Assembly: GCA_003222975.1 (NCBI GenBank)
Contig: QHXN01000013.1
Location: 1 to 64,000 of the forward strand
Reading direction: 5' to 3'
Length of the DNA: 64,000 nt
Origin: Acidobacteriota bacterium
GTDB lineage: Bacteria; Acidobacteriota; Blastocatellia; Pyrinomonadales; Pyrinomonadaceae
A program made the translations under genes and the position numbers. This document shows, piece by piece, positions 8,539 to 19,394 of the stretch. The notes below the pieces were generated by a model. It was not told where the DNA came from. It saw nothing but the letters and a program-made list of their open reading frames with translations, and ran no database searches. The stretch's first letter is position 1. The number at the start of each line of letters is the position of its first letter.

Positions 8539-10209
8539 ATGCAAGGACTGGAACTCATCCTGATTCTGCTCGCCGTCGCTGCCGGCCTGCGCCTTGCCGC
8601 CGACAGATTCTCCGTGCCCTTTCCGACGCTGCTCGTGCTGGGTGGTCTTGTCCTCGCCGTCATGCCGGGTCTGCCGAGCGTCGAGCTTAACCCGGATGTG
8701 GTCTTCTTCATCTTCGTCCCGCCGCTGCTCTATTGGGCAGCGCTGACGACCTCTTACCGCGACTTCCGCCGCAACCTGCGCTCCATCTCGCTGCTCGGCG
8801 TCGGACTCGTGCTCATGACGATGAGCGTTACGGCGTGGGTTGCGCACACGCTCATTCCCGAACTGACGTGGGCGGCGGCTTTCACGCTGGGCGCGATTGT
8901 TTCTCCGCCGGATGCGGTCGCCGTCACTTCGATCACCCGCCGGCTCGGCGTCCCGCGCGTAGTCGTGACCATCCTCGACGGCGAGGGACTCTTGAACGAC
9001 GCGACAGCCTTCGTCGCCTACCGGATGGCGGTCGCCGCAGTCGTCGCCGGAACGTTCTCGATCTGGGAGGCAAGCTCTCGTTTCGTCTGGACGGCGGCGG
9101 GCGGCATCGCTTTGGGGTTGACAATCGGTTGGCTCATCGGGCGGCTGCGTCGCCTGATCGGGCGAGCTTCCGTCGTCGAGAACACAATCTCATTGCTCAC
9201 GCCCTTCGCCGTCTTCATTCCCGCCGAACGACTCGGACTCGCCAGCGTCCTGGCGGTCGTCGCCGCCGGGTTGTATCTGGGCCGGAAAGGGCCGAGGTTC
9301 GTCTCCGCGGACACGCGGCTTCAGGCGCAGGCGATGTGGGAGATGCTCGTCTTTATTTTAGAGGGGCTGATCTTCATCATCATCGGGCTGGAGTTGCCGC
9401 TCGTGCGGCGCGCCATCGTCGGGCATTCGCTCCCGACTCTCCTGCTCGACGCGGCGCTCATCAGCGCTGTTCTGATCGCCGTGCGGATCATCTGGGTGTT
9501 TCCCGGCACGTACCTGCCGCGCTTCGTCCGGCGCAAAATGGGCAAGCGCGACAGCTACCCGCCGTGGCGGCAAGTATTCTTCGTCGGCTGGGCGGGCATA
9601 CGCGGCGGCGACTCGCTGGTGATCGCGCTCGCGCTGCCGCTTGTGACGAACACCGGCACGCCCTTTCCGGGACGCGACCTTATCATCATTCTCACGTTCG
9701 CCATCATCCTCGTCACCCTCGTACTGCAAGGATTCACGCTCACGCCGATCCTCCGTTTGCTCAAACTGCACGGGGACGATGAAGACGAGCAGGAAGAAGC
9801 CGCGGCGCGTCTGAAGACCGCACAGGTCGGTTTACAAAGTCTGAGTGAGATGGCGGTGAAAGACAGCGCGGACTCGACCGTCATCGAGAATCTACGCGAA
9901 AAGTACGAGCATCGCGTGCACAAACTCTCAACCACGAATCAGGACGGCGAGGCTAAACGGGATCAGGAAAAGGCAAAGGCTTATAACCGCATTCGCAGAA
10001 GGATGATCGCCGCCGAACGCGAAGAGGTCATCAGGCTGCGCGACGAGGATGAGATCAGCGACGACGTGATGCGAACTATTCAGCAAGACTTAGACCTCGA
10101 AGAAGTGCTGCTTTCAGATTCAGAGTGGGCCGATGCGCCTCGTCAGGAAGACGATGAAGCCACAAAAGATATACCGGAAAAAGATTCCGTGGACGCCCAA
10201 GGGAAATAG
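8539..10209 (+). CDS. CPA1-family Na+/H+ antiporter
   Basis: A 556-residue membrane protein with about 12 hydrophobic segments in the first 415 residues and a charged cytoplasmic tail of about 130 residues. Diagnostic motifs are FFIFVPPLLY in an early helix, GAIVSPPDAVAV and the ion-binding EGLLNDATA. Motif GWAGIRGGDSLVIALALP follows near residues 350-367. This is the NhaP2/YjcE/NHE type, exchanging cytoplasmic Na+ or K+ for protons. The start ATG is preceded by CATACAAGGGT, a modest binding site. A kinase fragment follows in the same frame after the stop. Confidence 0.9.
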   Translation: MQGLELILILLAVAAGLRLAADRFSVPFPTLLVLGGLVLAVMPGLPSVELNPDVVFFIFVPPLLYWAALTTSYRDFRRNLRSISLLGVGLVLMTMSVTAWVAHTLIPELTWAAAFTLGAIVSPPDAVAVTSITRRLGVPRVVVTILDGEGLLNDATAFVAYRMAVAAVVAGTFSIWEASSRFVWTAAGGIALGLTIGWLIGRLRRLIGRASVVENTISLLTPFAVFIPAERLGLASVLAVVAAGLYLGRKGPRFVSADTRLQAQAMWEMLVFILEGLIFIIIGLELPLVRRAIVGHSLPTLLLDAALISAVLIAVRIIWVFPGTYLPRFVRRKMGKRDSYPPWRQVFFVGWAGIRGGDSLVIALALPLVTNTGTPFPGRDLIIILTFAIILVTLVLQGFTLTPILRLLKLHGDDEDEQEEAAARLKTAQVGLQSLSEMAVKDSADSTVIENLREKYEHRVHKLSTTNQDGEAKRDQEKAKAYNRIRRRMIAAEREEVIRLRDEDEISDDVMRTIQQDLDLEEVLLSDSEWADAPRQEDDEATKDIPEKDSVDAQGK

Positions 10210-10227
10210 GCTGCGTGCCTCGAAGCG

Positions 10228-11454
<1,227 letters not shown>

Positions 11455-11616
11455 AAAGGAGCGCGGGAGGCAAGCTTCGCCGGGCGCATACGCCTCCCGA
11501 ACCGGACGCGGCTACAGCCAGCAAAGGCGGCTCATGCGAACTTCGCCCGCGCCACGTTCGTAAAGCCTTACCCGGAACGCTTATAATGACTCGCCCCTTC
11601 AAGACTGGAGTTCCCG

Positions 11617-12153
11617 ATGTTCTGCCCGAAATGCGGCCAGCAACAAGTCTCCGATGACGTGAGCTTCTGCCCGCGCTGTGGCCTCCCGCTCGGAGGAGTG
11701 AAGCAGTTGCTCGCCGCCGACGGTCGCCTCCCGGCCCTTGAGCAAGAGCGCGGTAAGCCCCGCCGCTCCCCGCGTCGCGAGGGCGTGCGTCAGGGCGTGC
11801 TGCTGATGTTCATCTGTCTGATATTGCTGCCGCTGGCTGACGCCATTGACAATAACAGGTTAGATTTTCTGCCGCAGATTTTCGTGATGGCCGGGCTGGT
11901 GCGGATACTCTACGCGGTCTTCTTCCAAGAGGGTGCGCCGCGCAGGAAGAGGCGGGACGGCTCGCAGGCGGACGCCTCTCCCGCCGCGGCTGACGGGCTG
12001 GGCGGGAACGCTCGACGCCCGGCGCTGCCGCCGGAGCGGGGTGTTCCAGTGGCGGGATGGCAGCCGCGGGTGGACACCGCCGAGATGGTCGAGAGGCCGA
12101 GCGTGACGGAACACACCACGAAGTTACTGGACGACTCGCCGGGGCGGAAGTAG
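11617..12153 (+). CDS. Zinc-ribbon membrane protein of unknown function
   Basis: The 178-residue protein begins with a zinc ribbon, MFCPKCGQQQVSDDVSFCPRCG, whose two CxxC pairs would bind one zinc. A basic linker is followed by two hydrophobic segments (about residues 65-75 with LLMFICLILLPLAD, and about 88-105). The low-complexity C-terminus ends in VTEHTTKLLDDSP. This architecture (zinc ribbon, TM hairpin, disordered tail) recurs in Acidobacteriota, but I know no defined role. Confidence 0.75.
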   Translation: MFCPKCGQQQVSDDVSFCPRCGLPLGGVKQLLAADGRLPALEQERGKPRRSPRREGVRQGVLLMFICLILLPLADAIDNNRLDFLPQIFVMAGLVRILYAVFFQEGAPRRKRRDGSQADASPAAADGLGGNARRPALPPERGVPVAGWQPRVDTAEMVERPSVTEHTTKLLDDSPGRK

Positions 12154-12364
12154 CTCGCCTTACAACGAACGCGCTTTGCTGCCTACTCGCCCGTTTCGGC
12201 CCGGATATGATGGTCGCCCGTTTCCTACTACCCCATCCCCCGCGCCAGTCACATATCCGGCACGAACTCGCCACCCTTGGCAGCGCGAAGGCCGGTACAT
12301 TTCGTCGGTCGCAATCAGGCCGTCAAGCGAAGCGACTAGGGTTCCGGCTCCACCCCGGCTTTCG

Positions 12365-13108
12365 CTACAATCGCCTCTCGGCCTGCTCGCTCTCCAGCGC
12401 CCGCTCGGCTTCTTTGACGCTTATCACCTCCGCCGGCTTGTGCGTCGCCGCGTAAACTGCCGCCGCGATAGCCGCACCGACGAGGGGGGCAACGATAAAT
12501 AGCCAGAGCTGGCTCAAGGCCCACCCGCCCACGAAGATGGCCGGCCCGATGCTCCGCGCTGGGTTGACTGAGGTGTTGGTCACGGGGATACCGACCAGGT
12601 GTATCAGAGTGAGCACCAGCCCGATGGCGATGCCGGCAAAGCCGACCGGCGCTTTGATGTCGGTCGCACCCAGCACCGTAAACACCAGAAAAAAGGTCAG
12701 CACTATTTCAGCCAGGAAGGCGGATAGCAAACTGTAGTGACCCGGAGAGTGTGCGCCGTAACCGTTCGCGGCGAAACCCGCCGCGGACGGGTCGTAGCCG
12801 CCCGGCGCGCCTTTGACGATGAGCAGCAGAAGGGCGGAAGCAAGAATAGCACCCGCGACTTGGGCCACAATATAGCCGACCGCGTATTTCGCATCCATCT
12901 TCTTACTAATAAGTATCCCGACGGTCACAGCGGGATTAATGTGGCAGCCCGAGATGGGGCCGATGGCATAAACCATCGCCAGCAGAGACAGGCCGAAGGC
13001 CAGGGAGACGCCGAGGTAACCGATCTTATCGCCCGCCAGCACGGCGCTTCCGCAACTGGCAAAGACCAGCACGAAGGTGCCCACCAGTTCAGCCACGTAC
13101 CTGTTCAT
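12365..13108 (-). CDS. aqpZ: Aquaporin Z-like water channel
   Basis: A 247-residue MIP-family channel with six transmembrane helices and two half-helices bearing the NPA boxes: [12 protein letters not shown] (about residues 53-64) and [12 protein letters not shown] (about 182-193). His in [24 protein letters not shown] and Arg after the second NPA form the narrow aromatic/arginine filter of water-selective AqpZ. The ATG is preceded on the minus strand by GATAGGAGGTAAAGAC, a strong ribosome binding site. The C-terminal tail ([17 protein letters not shown]) is longer and more charged than in E. coli AqpZ. The 210 bases between it and the convergent zinc-ribbon gene hold no convincing terminator. 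Confidence 0.92.
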   Translation of the reverse strand: MNRYVAELVGTFVLVFASCGSAVLAGDKIGYLGVSLAFGLSLLAMVYAIGPISGCHINPAVTVGILISKKMDAKYAVGYIVAQVAGAILASALLLLIVKGAPGGYDPSAAGFAANGYGAHSPGHYSLLSAFLAEIVLTFFLVFTVLGATDIKAPVGFAGIAIGLVLTLIHLVGIPVTNTSVNPARSIGPAIFVGGWALSQLWLFIVAPLVGAAIAAAVYAATHKPAEVISVKEAERALESEQAERRL

Positions 13109-13174
13109 GTCTTTACCTCCTATCGGGTCAGGTCTGTTCCTTGGGACGCCTCGCCGGATGATTCATTCCTGGAG

Positions 13175-13285
13175 GGTAATTATCTACTTGATGCAGTTAG
13201 TTTATCACCAAGCCGACAACTCTTCAGCTATTTCGACTGAGATGCTGAGATAAACTATCAATCTTGTGTCAAGTAGATGATTACC
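13175..13285. repeat. Long imperfect inverted repeat
   Basis: GGTAATTATCTACTTGA (13175-13191) pairs with TCAAGTAGATGATTACC (13269-13285) with one mismatch. A second arm pair inside, GTTAGTTTATC and GATAAACTATC, matches at 10 of 11 bases. The 110-base structure lies upstream of aqpZ and runs into the beginning of the MFS fragment. It could be a small non-autonomous element or the footprint of a lost insertion. Confidence 0.6.
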
Positions 13286-13471
13286 ATAGGTAGATTCGGA
13301 ATCAACTCTGTGGGTAACCTCGGCGGCTTCGTCGGCCCCTACGCGGTCGGGTACCTGAACAGGAGCACCGGTTCCTTTTACGGCGGCATCATTTACCTTT
13401 CCTGCTCGGCGCTGGCCTCGGCCTGTCTGATTCTAAGCGTCAGACATTCTTCACAGGTCAACCGGAAGTAA
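13277..13471 (+). pseudogene. MFS transporter, C-terminal fragment
   Basis: The encoded 64 residues contain INSVGNLGGFVGPYAVGYL and IIYLSCSALASACLILSV, which are helix 11 and 12 of the anion:cation symporter (ACS, phthalate/sugar-acid permease) group of the MFS. The family is about 430 residues, so about 85% of the gene is absent. The fragment abuts an inverted repeat on its left and an IS3 remnant on its right, consistent with deletion during transposition. Confidence 0.7.
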
Positions 13472-13589
13472 ACTCGACGGTTGAAAATTCGTTACGAGCG
13501 GTCAGCCGAGATACATCTGGCGCTCTTGCAACTCGGCTGCACGCTCATCTGCTGGAGCTTCGTTCAGCAGTTTTGTTAGGGACTCTTGG

Positions 13590-13789
13590 TCGCGAGTCGA
13601 AGCAGTTTGTCTGTCTGACTACGACACGTTGGCGGAAGCAAGAAGGTCGATCAAGTATTTTCTCGAATCGGTTTATAATCAGAAGCGGCTTCACTCAGCT
13701 ATCGGCTATGTGCCACCGGCTGAGTTCGAGCAGTCGCTTTCCATCGGCAACCATCCTTAACTTTTTGTCTCATTCAGGGGTTCACTACA
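13590..13789 (+). mobile_element. IS3-family transposase 3' end with right terminal repeat
   Basis: From about 13590 the plus strand encodes the end of the OrfB DDE transposase: YDTLAEARRSIKYFLESVYN then QKRLHSAIGYVPPAEFEQ, stopping at 13758-13760. The conserved Glu of the DDE triad lies upstream and is missing. The stop is followed by CTTTTTGTCTCATTCAGGGG and TTCACTACA, which looks like an IS3-family terminal inverted repeat ending near 13789. The left end and most of the transposase are gone, so the copy is immobile. It lies 33 bases from the GH2 stop codon. Confidence 0.8.
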
Positions 13790-13821
13790 GAGAATCGCCA
13801 AACCTTTGTTCAGGCGCATCG

Positions 13822-15639
13822 CTATTTAGACTTCTCGCCGGTTTGCGACGCCATCTCGCGATAATACTGCTGGAGGATATAAAACGCTTTCTTTCGCTCG
13901 CCACGGTCAGAGACCAGTCCCTTCCGATTGTGGAAGTCCTGGATGCCCGGTAAAGGTCTCCGCGGGGAGCGGAAATCCATCAAAATCCAGGGACAGGTGC
14001 CGCGCAAGAAAGAGATTCGCTTCAACATACTCACTTGATGCTGGTACAGGCTTTCCTGATACTCCTCAGTCCATCTCGTCAAAGCGTCTCCGTGTTTACC
14101 GTAGAGCGCGTCGCCTCCGAATTCACTCATGACGAGCGGCTTCTGATACCTGGTCTTCCATTCTATTCGGTCGGCCTTTTCCGGCAGACCGTCGTACCAG
14201 CCCACGTATTCGTTACAGCCCAGCACGTCGAGGTACTCCCCGAGCGGGTCGTCTATCATCTGCGTCTGCTCGCCGACGTAATGACGCTCCATGGCAGCCG
14301 AAATCAAGCGGGACGAGTCCAGGCTTCTGGCGTGGTCAATCAGTTTTTTGAGGAACGCCACGCGCGCCTCGCTGACCGGCGTCTCGTTCGCCATTGACCA
14401 GATGATGACCGCCGCCCTGTTCCTGTCGCGGGCGATCATCTCGCTCAGTTGGTTTTGGGCATTCTCAAGGGTGGCGGGATTTTCCCACTGGATAGTCCAG
14501 TAGACGGGTATTTCAGACCAGACCATGATGCCCAGTTTCTCGGCCTCGCGGACCATAAATTCGTTGTGCGGGTAGTGGGCCAGGCGGACGAAATTGCACC
14601 CCAACTCTTTGGCCCAGCCAAGCAGCGTTACTGCGTCCTCCCGGCTGAAGGCGCGTCCGCCGCGAAAAGGCGCTTCTTCGTGTATGCAGACGCCGCGGAG
14701 GAAGACGGGCCTGCCGTTCAGCAAAATCTCCGTGCCCCTGGCTTCAATGCTGCGGAAACCAATTTGATCCTGCACGCGGTCGGTTTCCGCTTCTACCACC
14801 ACGTCGTAGAGTTTGGGATTGTTCGGCGACCACAGCGTTAAATCGGCGTTGAAGTTAATTTCCGCGTAGCCGTTCGCGTCGGTGGCAACAGTCCTGCTAA
14901 TCCCGGCTTCGGGGATTAGCACGGTAACTCTTTGGCTCGGCCTGTCTCCGTTCAGCCTCACCCAGCCGGCGACCCGGTCTCGCGAACCTTTCTGGAGTTG
15001 GATGAAGTAGTCCTGCACGAAAGTGGCCGGCGTCTCCACGAGCTTCACCTGGCGGGTCAGTCCGCCGTAGTTCCACCAGTCAGTATTCAAGGTCGGGACG
15101 GCATCGCGCCGGCGCTTGTTGTCTATTTTGACGATCAGGGAGTTGGCTTTGTCCCGAACCAGGTTGGTCACTTCAAAATTGAATGGCGTGAATCCGCCCT
15201 CGTGCCGCCCTAGCTTCTCCCCGTTGAGATAGACATCGGCCAGGTAATTGGCCGCGCCGAAATAGACGAAGAGGCGGGTGTTCCCCTTGCGCTGATAATC
15301 GAAGGATTTCTTGTACCAGATGGTCCCCTCGTAAAACAGCAAGGTCTCCCGTTGGGTGTTCCAATCTCCCGGCACATTTAATGGTTCAGAGGTGTCGAAA
15401 TCATATTCAATGAGATCGCTTTTGTCCTTGGGCTTAGCGTCTTTGAAATAACCCTCGGCACTCGGCTGATAACGATAATCGTAATAGCCGGTTTCGTAGG
15501 GGTCGAGGATCGTCTGCCATTGGCCGTCCAGGCTGATGGTCTTTCGGCCATCCGTGTTTGCGATGAGGCCAGTTTGCTGCGCTCGCGCACACGGAAGAAC
15601 CGCGAGAAGAAAGATAAGAGTGATAAGCGCTTTCATCAT
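13822..15639 (-). CDS. Glycoside hydrolase family 2, beta-glucuronidase/beta-galactosidase-like, exported
   Basis: From the ATG at 15639 the protein has a signal peptide (MMKALITLIFLLAVLPCARA). A jelly-roll sugar-binding domain (about residues 40-200), an immunoglobulin-like domain and a TIM barrel follow. The acid/base glutamate is in WSMANETP (about residue 419) and the nucleophile in VMSEFGGD (about 506). GH2 members of this length (about 605 residues) hydrolyse beta-glucuronides or beta-galactosides; the substrate cannot be fixed from sequence. An upstream in-frame start would add 28 residues before the signal peptide and is unlikely. It is downstream of the TonB receptor and ROK regulator, all on the minus strand, so an outer-membrane sugar uptake and cleavage role is probable. 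Confidence 0.88.
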   Translation of the reverse strand: MMKALITLIFLLAVLPCARAQQTGLIANTDGRKTISLDGQWQTILDPYETGYYDYRYQPSAEGYFKDAKPKDKSDLIEYDFDTSEPLNVPGDWNTQRETLLFYEGTIWYKKSFDYQRKGNTRLFVYFGAANYLADVYLNGEKLGRHEGGFTPFNFEVTNLVRDKANSLIVKIDNKRRRDAVPTLNTDWWNYGGLTRQVKLVETPATFVQDYFIQLQKGSRDRVAGWVRLNGDRPSQRVTVLIPEAGISRTVATDANGYAEINFNADLTLWSPNNPKLYDVVVEAETDRVQDQIGFRSIEARGTEILLNGRPVFLRGVCIHEEAPFRGGRAFSREDAVTLLGWAKELGCNFVRLAHYPHNEFMVREAEKLGIMVWSEIPVYWTIQWENPATLENAQNQLSEMIARDRNRAAVIIWSMANETPVSEARVAFLKKLIDHARSLDSSRLISAAMERHYVGEQTQMIDDPLGEYLDVLGCNEYVGWYDGLPEKADRIEWKTRYQKPLVMSEFGGDALYGKHGDALTRWTEEYQESLYQHQVSMLKRISFLRGTCPWILMDFRSPRRPLPGIQDFHNRKGLVSDRGERKKAFYILQQYYREMASQTGEKSK

Positions 15640-15753
15640 GCGACTCGGACAGCAGGCAGGTACACCACTACCCGGTTGATTTGCCGGAATGGAATATTGG
15701 GTAAAGACCTTCCGGCATTTCACACGGCCTCACCTGTCGAGAGAACAGGTCTT

Positions 15754-15809
15754 CATTGCCCGTGCTCTTCGACCCGCCAGAGTCTGCGGGCCGAAGAGCA
15801 CGGGCAATG
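15754..15809. terminator. Long intercistronic hairpin between TonB receptor and GH2 genes
   Basis: An 18-base perfect stem (CATTGCCCGTGCTCTTCG with its complement at 15792-15809) continues after one mismatch into a five-base stem CCCGC/GCGGG closing an eight-base loop. No clear U-tract follows on the minus strand. It may therefore stabilise the receptor transcript or partly terminate it rather than act as a full terminator. Confidence 0.7.
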
Positions 15810-15840
15810 GCTACGAGTTCCTCGCACCTGCCGTGAGAGA

Positions 15841-18800
15841 TCAGAAGTCTAGCTTAAGACCAAACTGAATGTTGCGAGCCGGCCCTGTGTTTGTGATCGT
15901 GCCGAAGCCACCGTTGGTAACGACCGTGGCCGGCGCTTTAAAGTTTGCCCGGTTGAAGGCATTGAACATGTCGGCCTGAAGCCGCAACTTGACCTTTTCC
16001 GTGATCGAGAACTGTTTGCGCATTGAGAAATCCCAAAGTTGCAAATTCGGTCCTATCACGTTCCCTACGCCGCTGTTTCCGCGGCGAGTGTCGGGCGCGG
16101 CGGCAAACGCCGCCGGGTTGATCCAGCCGTCGGGGCCTGGGCTAGATAGCAGCACCGGCCCGCCAAGGTAGTCAGCCCGGCGCGTGCCGATGGACGTGTT
16201 TGCGGTGACGGTGAGCAGTGGCCCGCTCTGGTATCGCGTGATGCCGCTGATCTCCCAGCCGGAGAGCACCGCCCCGCCGACGCCTTTCAGGTTGCGGAGG
16301 AACGGTAACCGATAGTCGTAGGTGGTTACGAAGATGTGCCGGCGGTCGAAGGTCGCCGGGCCATAACTCAGATGACGGTTGAAGGGATCGTCTCCGACAT
16401 CCACGTTGTCTGCGTTGCCGCTCGTATCCGTGAGAGCCTTGGACCACGTGTAGGAGACGGTCAGTCCCAGATCGCCCTTTCGTTTGGCGGTGTAGAGCTG
16501 GAGGCCGTTGTAGTTCGAATTGGCGTCCGAGAGTCGCATCCTGATTTGGGAGAAACCCTTGTAAGGACGCAGGGCGTTAACGGAAAGCCTCTGGGCGCTG
16601 GGGAGCGCGGCGTTGGCAGCCAGGGCCGCGAAAGTGGGCATGTTAATGTCCGGCTGGCGGATCAGATGCCGGCCCAGGTTGCCTACATACGTCGCCTCAA
16701 CGAAGAAGCCATGCGGTAATTCCCGTTGCACACCAAGGCTAAAGTTCATCGAGGAGGATATCGTCAGATTTGGGTCAATGGCGTTGATCGTGCCGAAAGG
16801 GGCCAGCGCCGAAGCGGTGCCGCCTGAAGGACTCGCGATGTTGCCGTTTTCAAACTGTGGGGTGTTGATGAACGGAGGGACGTTCAACTGCGAAAAGATC
16901 AGGTTCCCTTCGGCCTTATCATAGAAGATGCCGAAGCCGCCGCGAATCGAGGTCTTGTCGTTCCCGAACGGCGCGTAGGCAAAGCCGACGCGCGGCGCGA
17001 CCCGGTGAGCGGGTTGGTAAAAACCGCGCGGCGCTCCGGTCGGGACGGCCTGCAAGATGGGGCTGTTTGCGATGCTCACACGCCCGACTTGATCAGCCGG
17101 GATGCCGTCTCCCGCGCGCACCAGCCCGTTGAACCGGTTGCCACCCTTGTTCGGGTCTATGTTGCCGTTAGCGAGGATGGTCACTGCCTGGGTGGGATTG
17201 TATAGGCTAGGGTCGAAGTTTGCCGCGTTGTTCGCCTGCAAATAAGTCGGCGAGTAGTAGTAGTAGCGCGCGCCAAACTCAAGGCTGAGATTGCTGGCTA
17301 CCTTCCAACTGTCGGTGGCGTATGCCTCGACCTGGTTGAACCGGAAGAACCCAATCGGGTCGTTGTCCGCCTCGTTGTACGTCCGGAAGTTTCCCAGCAA
17401 CGCGTCCGCAAAGGCGTTGCCTGTCGTTCTGGTGTTGCCGCTCGTGCTGAAGGCGAGCGTGCCCGTGTAATTGGATCGCCCGTTCTGATCCTTCCGGTTA
17501 CGGACGACCAGCACGCCGGTCTTGATCGAGTGCTTACCGTGAACGATGGTGAGATTGTCACTCTCGGCGATGTCGGTTGTGGGTGACAACAGCGAACCCG
17601 AAGGGCCGTTGAAGCTGGCGAAGCCGGTGATGGTCGTGTCGGGAATGCCGTTGTCGAAGCGACCGCCGGAGAAGAGCTGCGGGTACTTGAAACCGAAAGT
17701 CTCCCGCTTCCAGAATTCCCCGACCGGAGGAATCCGCTGGCCGTTCCAGGAGGCGTTGATCTTGGCCTCGTTAATCAGCTTCGGGCTGATAAGCCAGGTG
17801 TAAGAGAGCTGAACGCTGGTGCCCGGACGGAGGCGATTGGTCGGAATCGTCGGCAGTTGCGAGGTGATGAACGTGCCGAACGGATCAATCAGGTCGTAGT
17901 GGTCGTGGAAGTAGCGGCCATAGACGCTGTGCCTGTCGTTGAAACGATAGTCCAGACGCACATTGTCTTCGCGGTAGTTGAACGGGTTGGGCTGCTGGAA
18001 GGTGGAATTGTTCGCCGCCGTCGCGTCTGAGTATGAGGCGGCCAGCTTCTCCATCGCGGTGTAGACTGCCGCAATAGCCGCACCGTCCGGTGTGATACCC
18101 GCCGGCGCACCGTTCAGTCTCAGGTTAGAGAGGTTGCGACCGGGAATCGGCTGGCCGGCGGGAACTACCGCGCCTGTGGCGGGATTAATCGCCGTGTAAC
18201 CAGCCGGAACGTTCAGCGTGCCGGTACGCGCGCTGAAATCGCCGGCCCTTTCCGCCCTCGTCGGCAGCGTTCGGCGCGTCGCGTCCGAAAGCTGGCGGAT
18301 ATACTTCCACTCCTGGCCTCCGAAAAAGAAGAACTTGTCTTTCTTGATCGGCCCGTTGAAGTTCCAGCCGAAATTGTTGAAACGCAGATTCGCTCTGACG
18401 GGCGCGAAGAAACGGCGCGCGTCGAGCTTGTCGTTGCGAAAGAATTCAAAAGCGCTGCCGTGAAACGCGTTGCCCCCGCCGCGCGTGACGATGTTGATCG
18501 CAGCCCCGGAATTGCGGCCATACTCGGCTGAGAAGTTGGACGTTTGGATTTTGACTTCCTGGATGAAGTCAATGCCGACGTTGTTGACCTGACTGTTGTT
18601 GCTGCCGGAATCCATATTGAAGCCACCATCAACCGTCAGATTGTTATAATTCGGGCGGTTCCCATTGATGGCTGCTTGACTGATGCTCAAGCTCGTAGTC
18701 AGCGCTAATTGATCTTCGTCGAGGATGACCGAGCCGGGAATTAGCGTGACCAGTTGCATGTAATTGCGCCCATTGAGCGCCAGCTCCTGTACCTGCCGCT

Positions 18801-19254
18801 TATCCACCACGCGAGCCACCTCGCCCGAAGTGGTGTTGACAGTCTCGCCCCCGCCGCTCGAAGTGACCTGCACTGTCTCCGTCACCTGCCCGGCTTCGAG
18901 CGCGAGATCGACCGTGAGGCGCGCGTCCGCCGTCAGCGATATATCGGACTGTCCGGCCTTCTTGAAGCCCTGGCGCTCGGCCACGACCGTGTAAGTGCCG
19001 ACCGGCAGGTTCGTCACTGTGTAGAAGCCGTCCTCGTCCGTCATGGCGGTGCGCGTCAGATTGGTGGCCGTATTGGTCACGGTGACGGTGGCGGCGGGCA
19101 CGACCGCGCCGGTGGCGTCCTTCACCGTGCCAGAGATGCGACCGACGATTGTCTGCGCGCCGAGGTGTACGGCGCAGCACGCCAGCAGCAGCAGGACTGC
19201 GCAGCAGTGCCACGCGGGGGAGCGTCGTAAACAGAAATTCCGTGTATCTCGCAT
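15841..19254 (-). CDS. Oar-like TonB-dependent outer-membrane receptor
   Basis: The start at 19254 is preceded by GGAGGAGAATGTG, a good binding site. The protein has a signal sequence ending in CAVHLGAQ, then a carboxypeptidase-regulatory/CnaB-like domain (GRISGTVKDATGAVVPAATV, about residues 35-115). The plug contains LNGRNYMQLVTLIPG and INGNRPNYNNLTVDGG, and a large beta-barrel ends in aromatic FGLKLDF. At 1137 residues it has the typical acidobacterial architecture for these receptors, which import sugars or oligosaccharides with TonB/ExbBD (not in this window). It is flanked by the ROK regulator upstream and GH2 downstream on the same strand. Confidence 0.92.
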   Translation of the reverse strand: MRDTRNFCLRRSPAWHCCAVLLLLACCAVHLGAQTIVGRISGTVKDATGAVVPAATVTVTNTATNLTRTAMTDEDGFYTVTNLPVGTYTVVAERQGFKKAGQSDISLTADARLTVDLALEAGQVTETVQVTSSGGGETVNTTSGEVARVVDKRQVQELALNGRNYMQLVTLIPGSVILDEDQLALTTSLSISQAAINGNRPNYNNLTVDGGFNMDSGSNNSQVNNVGIDFIQEVKIQTSNFSAEYGRNSGAAINIVTRGGGNAFHGSAFEFFRNDKLDARRFFAPVRANLRFNNFGWNFNGPIKKDKFFFFGGQEWKYIRQLSDATRRTLPTRAERAGDFSARTGTLNVPAGYTAINPATGAVVPAGQPIPGRNLSNLRLNGAPAGITPDGAAIAAVYTAMEKLAASYSDATAANNSTFQQPNPFNYREDNVRLDYRFNDRHSVYGRYFHDHYDLIDPFGTFITSQLPTIPTNRLRPGTSVQLSYTWLISPKLINEAKINASWNGQRIPPVGEFWKRETFGFKYPQLFSGGRFDNGIPDTTITGFASFNGPSGSLLSPTTDIAESDNLTIVHGKHSIKTGVLVVRNRKDQNGRSNYTGTLAFSTSGNTRTTGNAFADALLGNFRTYNEADNDPIGFFRFNQVEAYATDSWKVASNLSLEFGARYYYYSPTYLQANNAANFDPSLYNPTQAVTILANGNIDPNKGGNRFNGLVRAGDGIPADQVGRVSIANSPILQAVPTGAPRGFYQPAHRVAPRVGFAYAPFGNDKTSIRGGFGIFYDKAEGNLIFSQLNVPPFINTPQFENGNIASPSGGTASALAPFGTINAIDPNLTISSSMNFSLGVQRELPHGFFVEATYVGNLGRHLIRQPDINMPTFAALAANAALPSAQRLSVNALRPYKGFSQIRMRLSDANSNYNGLQLYTAKRKGDLGLTVSYTWSKALTDTSGNADNVDVGDDPFNRHLSYGPATFDRRHIFVTTYDYRLPFLRNLKGVGGAVLSGWEISGITRYQSGPLLTVTANTSIGTRRADYLGGPVLLSSPGPDGWINPAAFAAAPDTRRGNSGVGNVIGPNLQLWDFSMRKQFSITEKVKLRLQADMFNAFNRANFKAPATVVTNGGFGTITNTGPARNIQFGLKLDF

Positions 19255-19394
19255 CACATTCTCCTCCGATCTCAGAATCGAATCAGGTCGCAGGCAACAC
19301 TCCACCGCCACCCGAGCAGTGCGGGCGCTTGCCCAAACTTTTCGTTTTACCCCTTGATGTTTCCCCGACGCGGGGAAGAACTATGGGCCACGCC

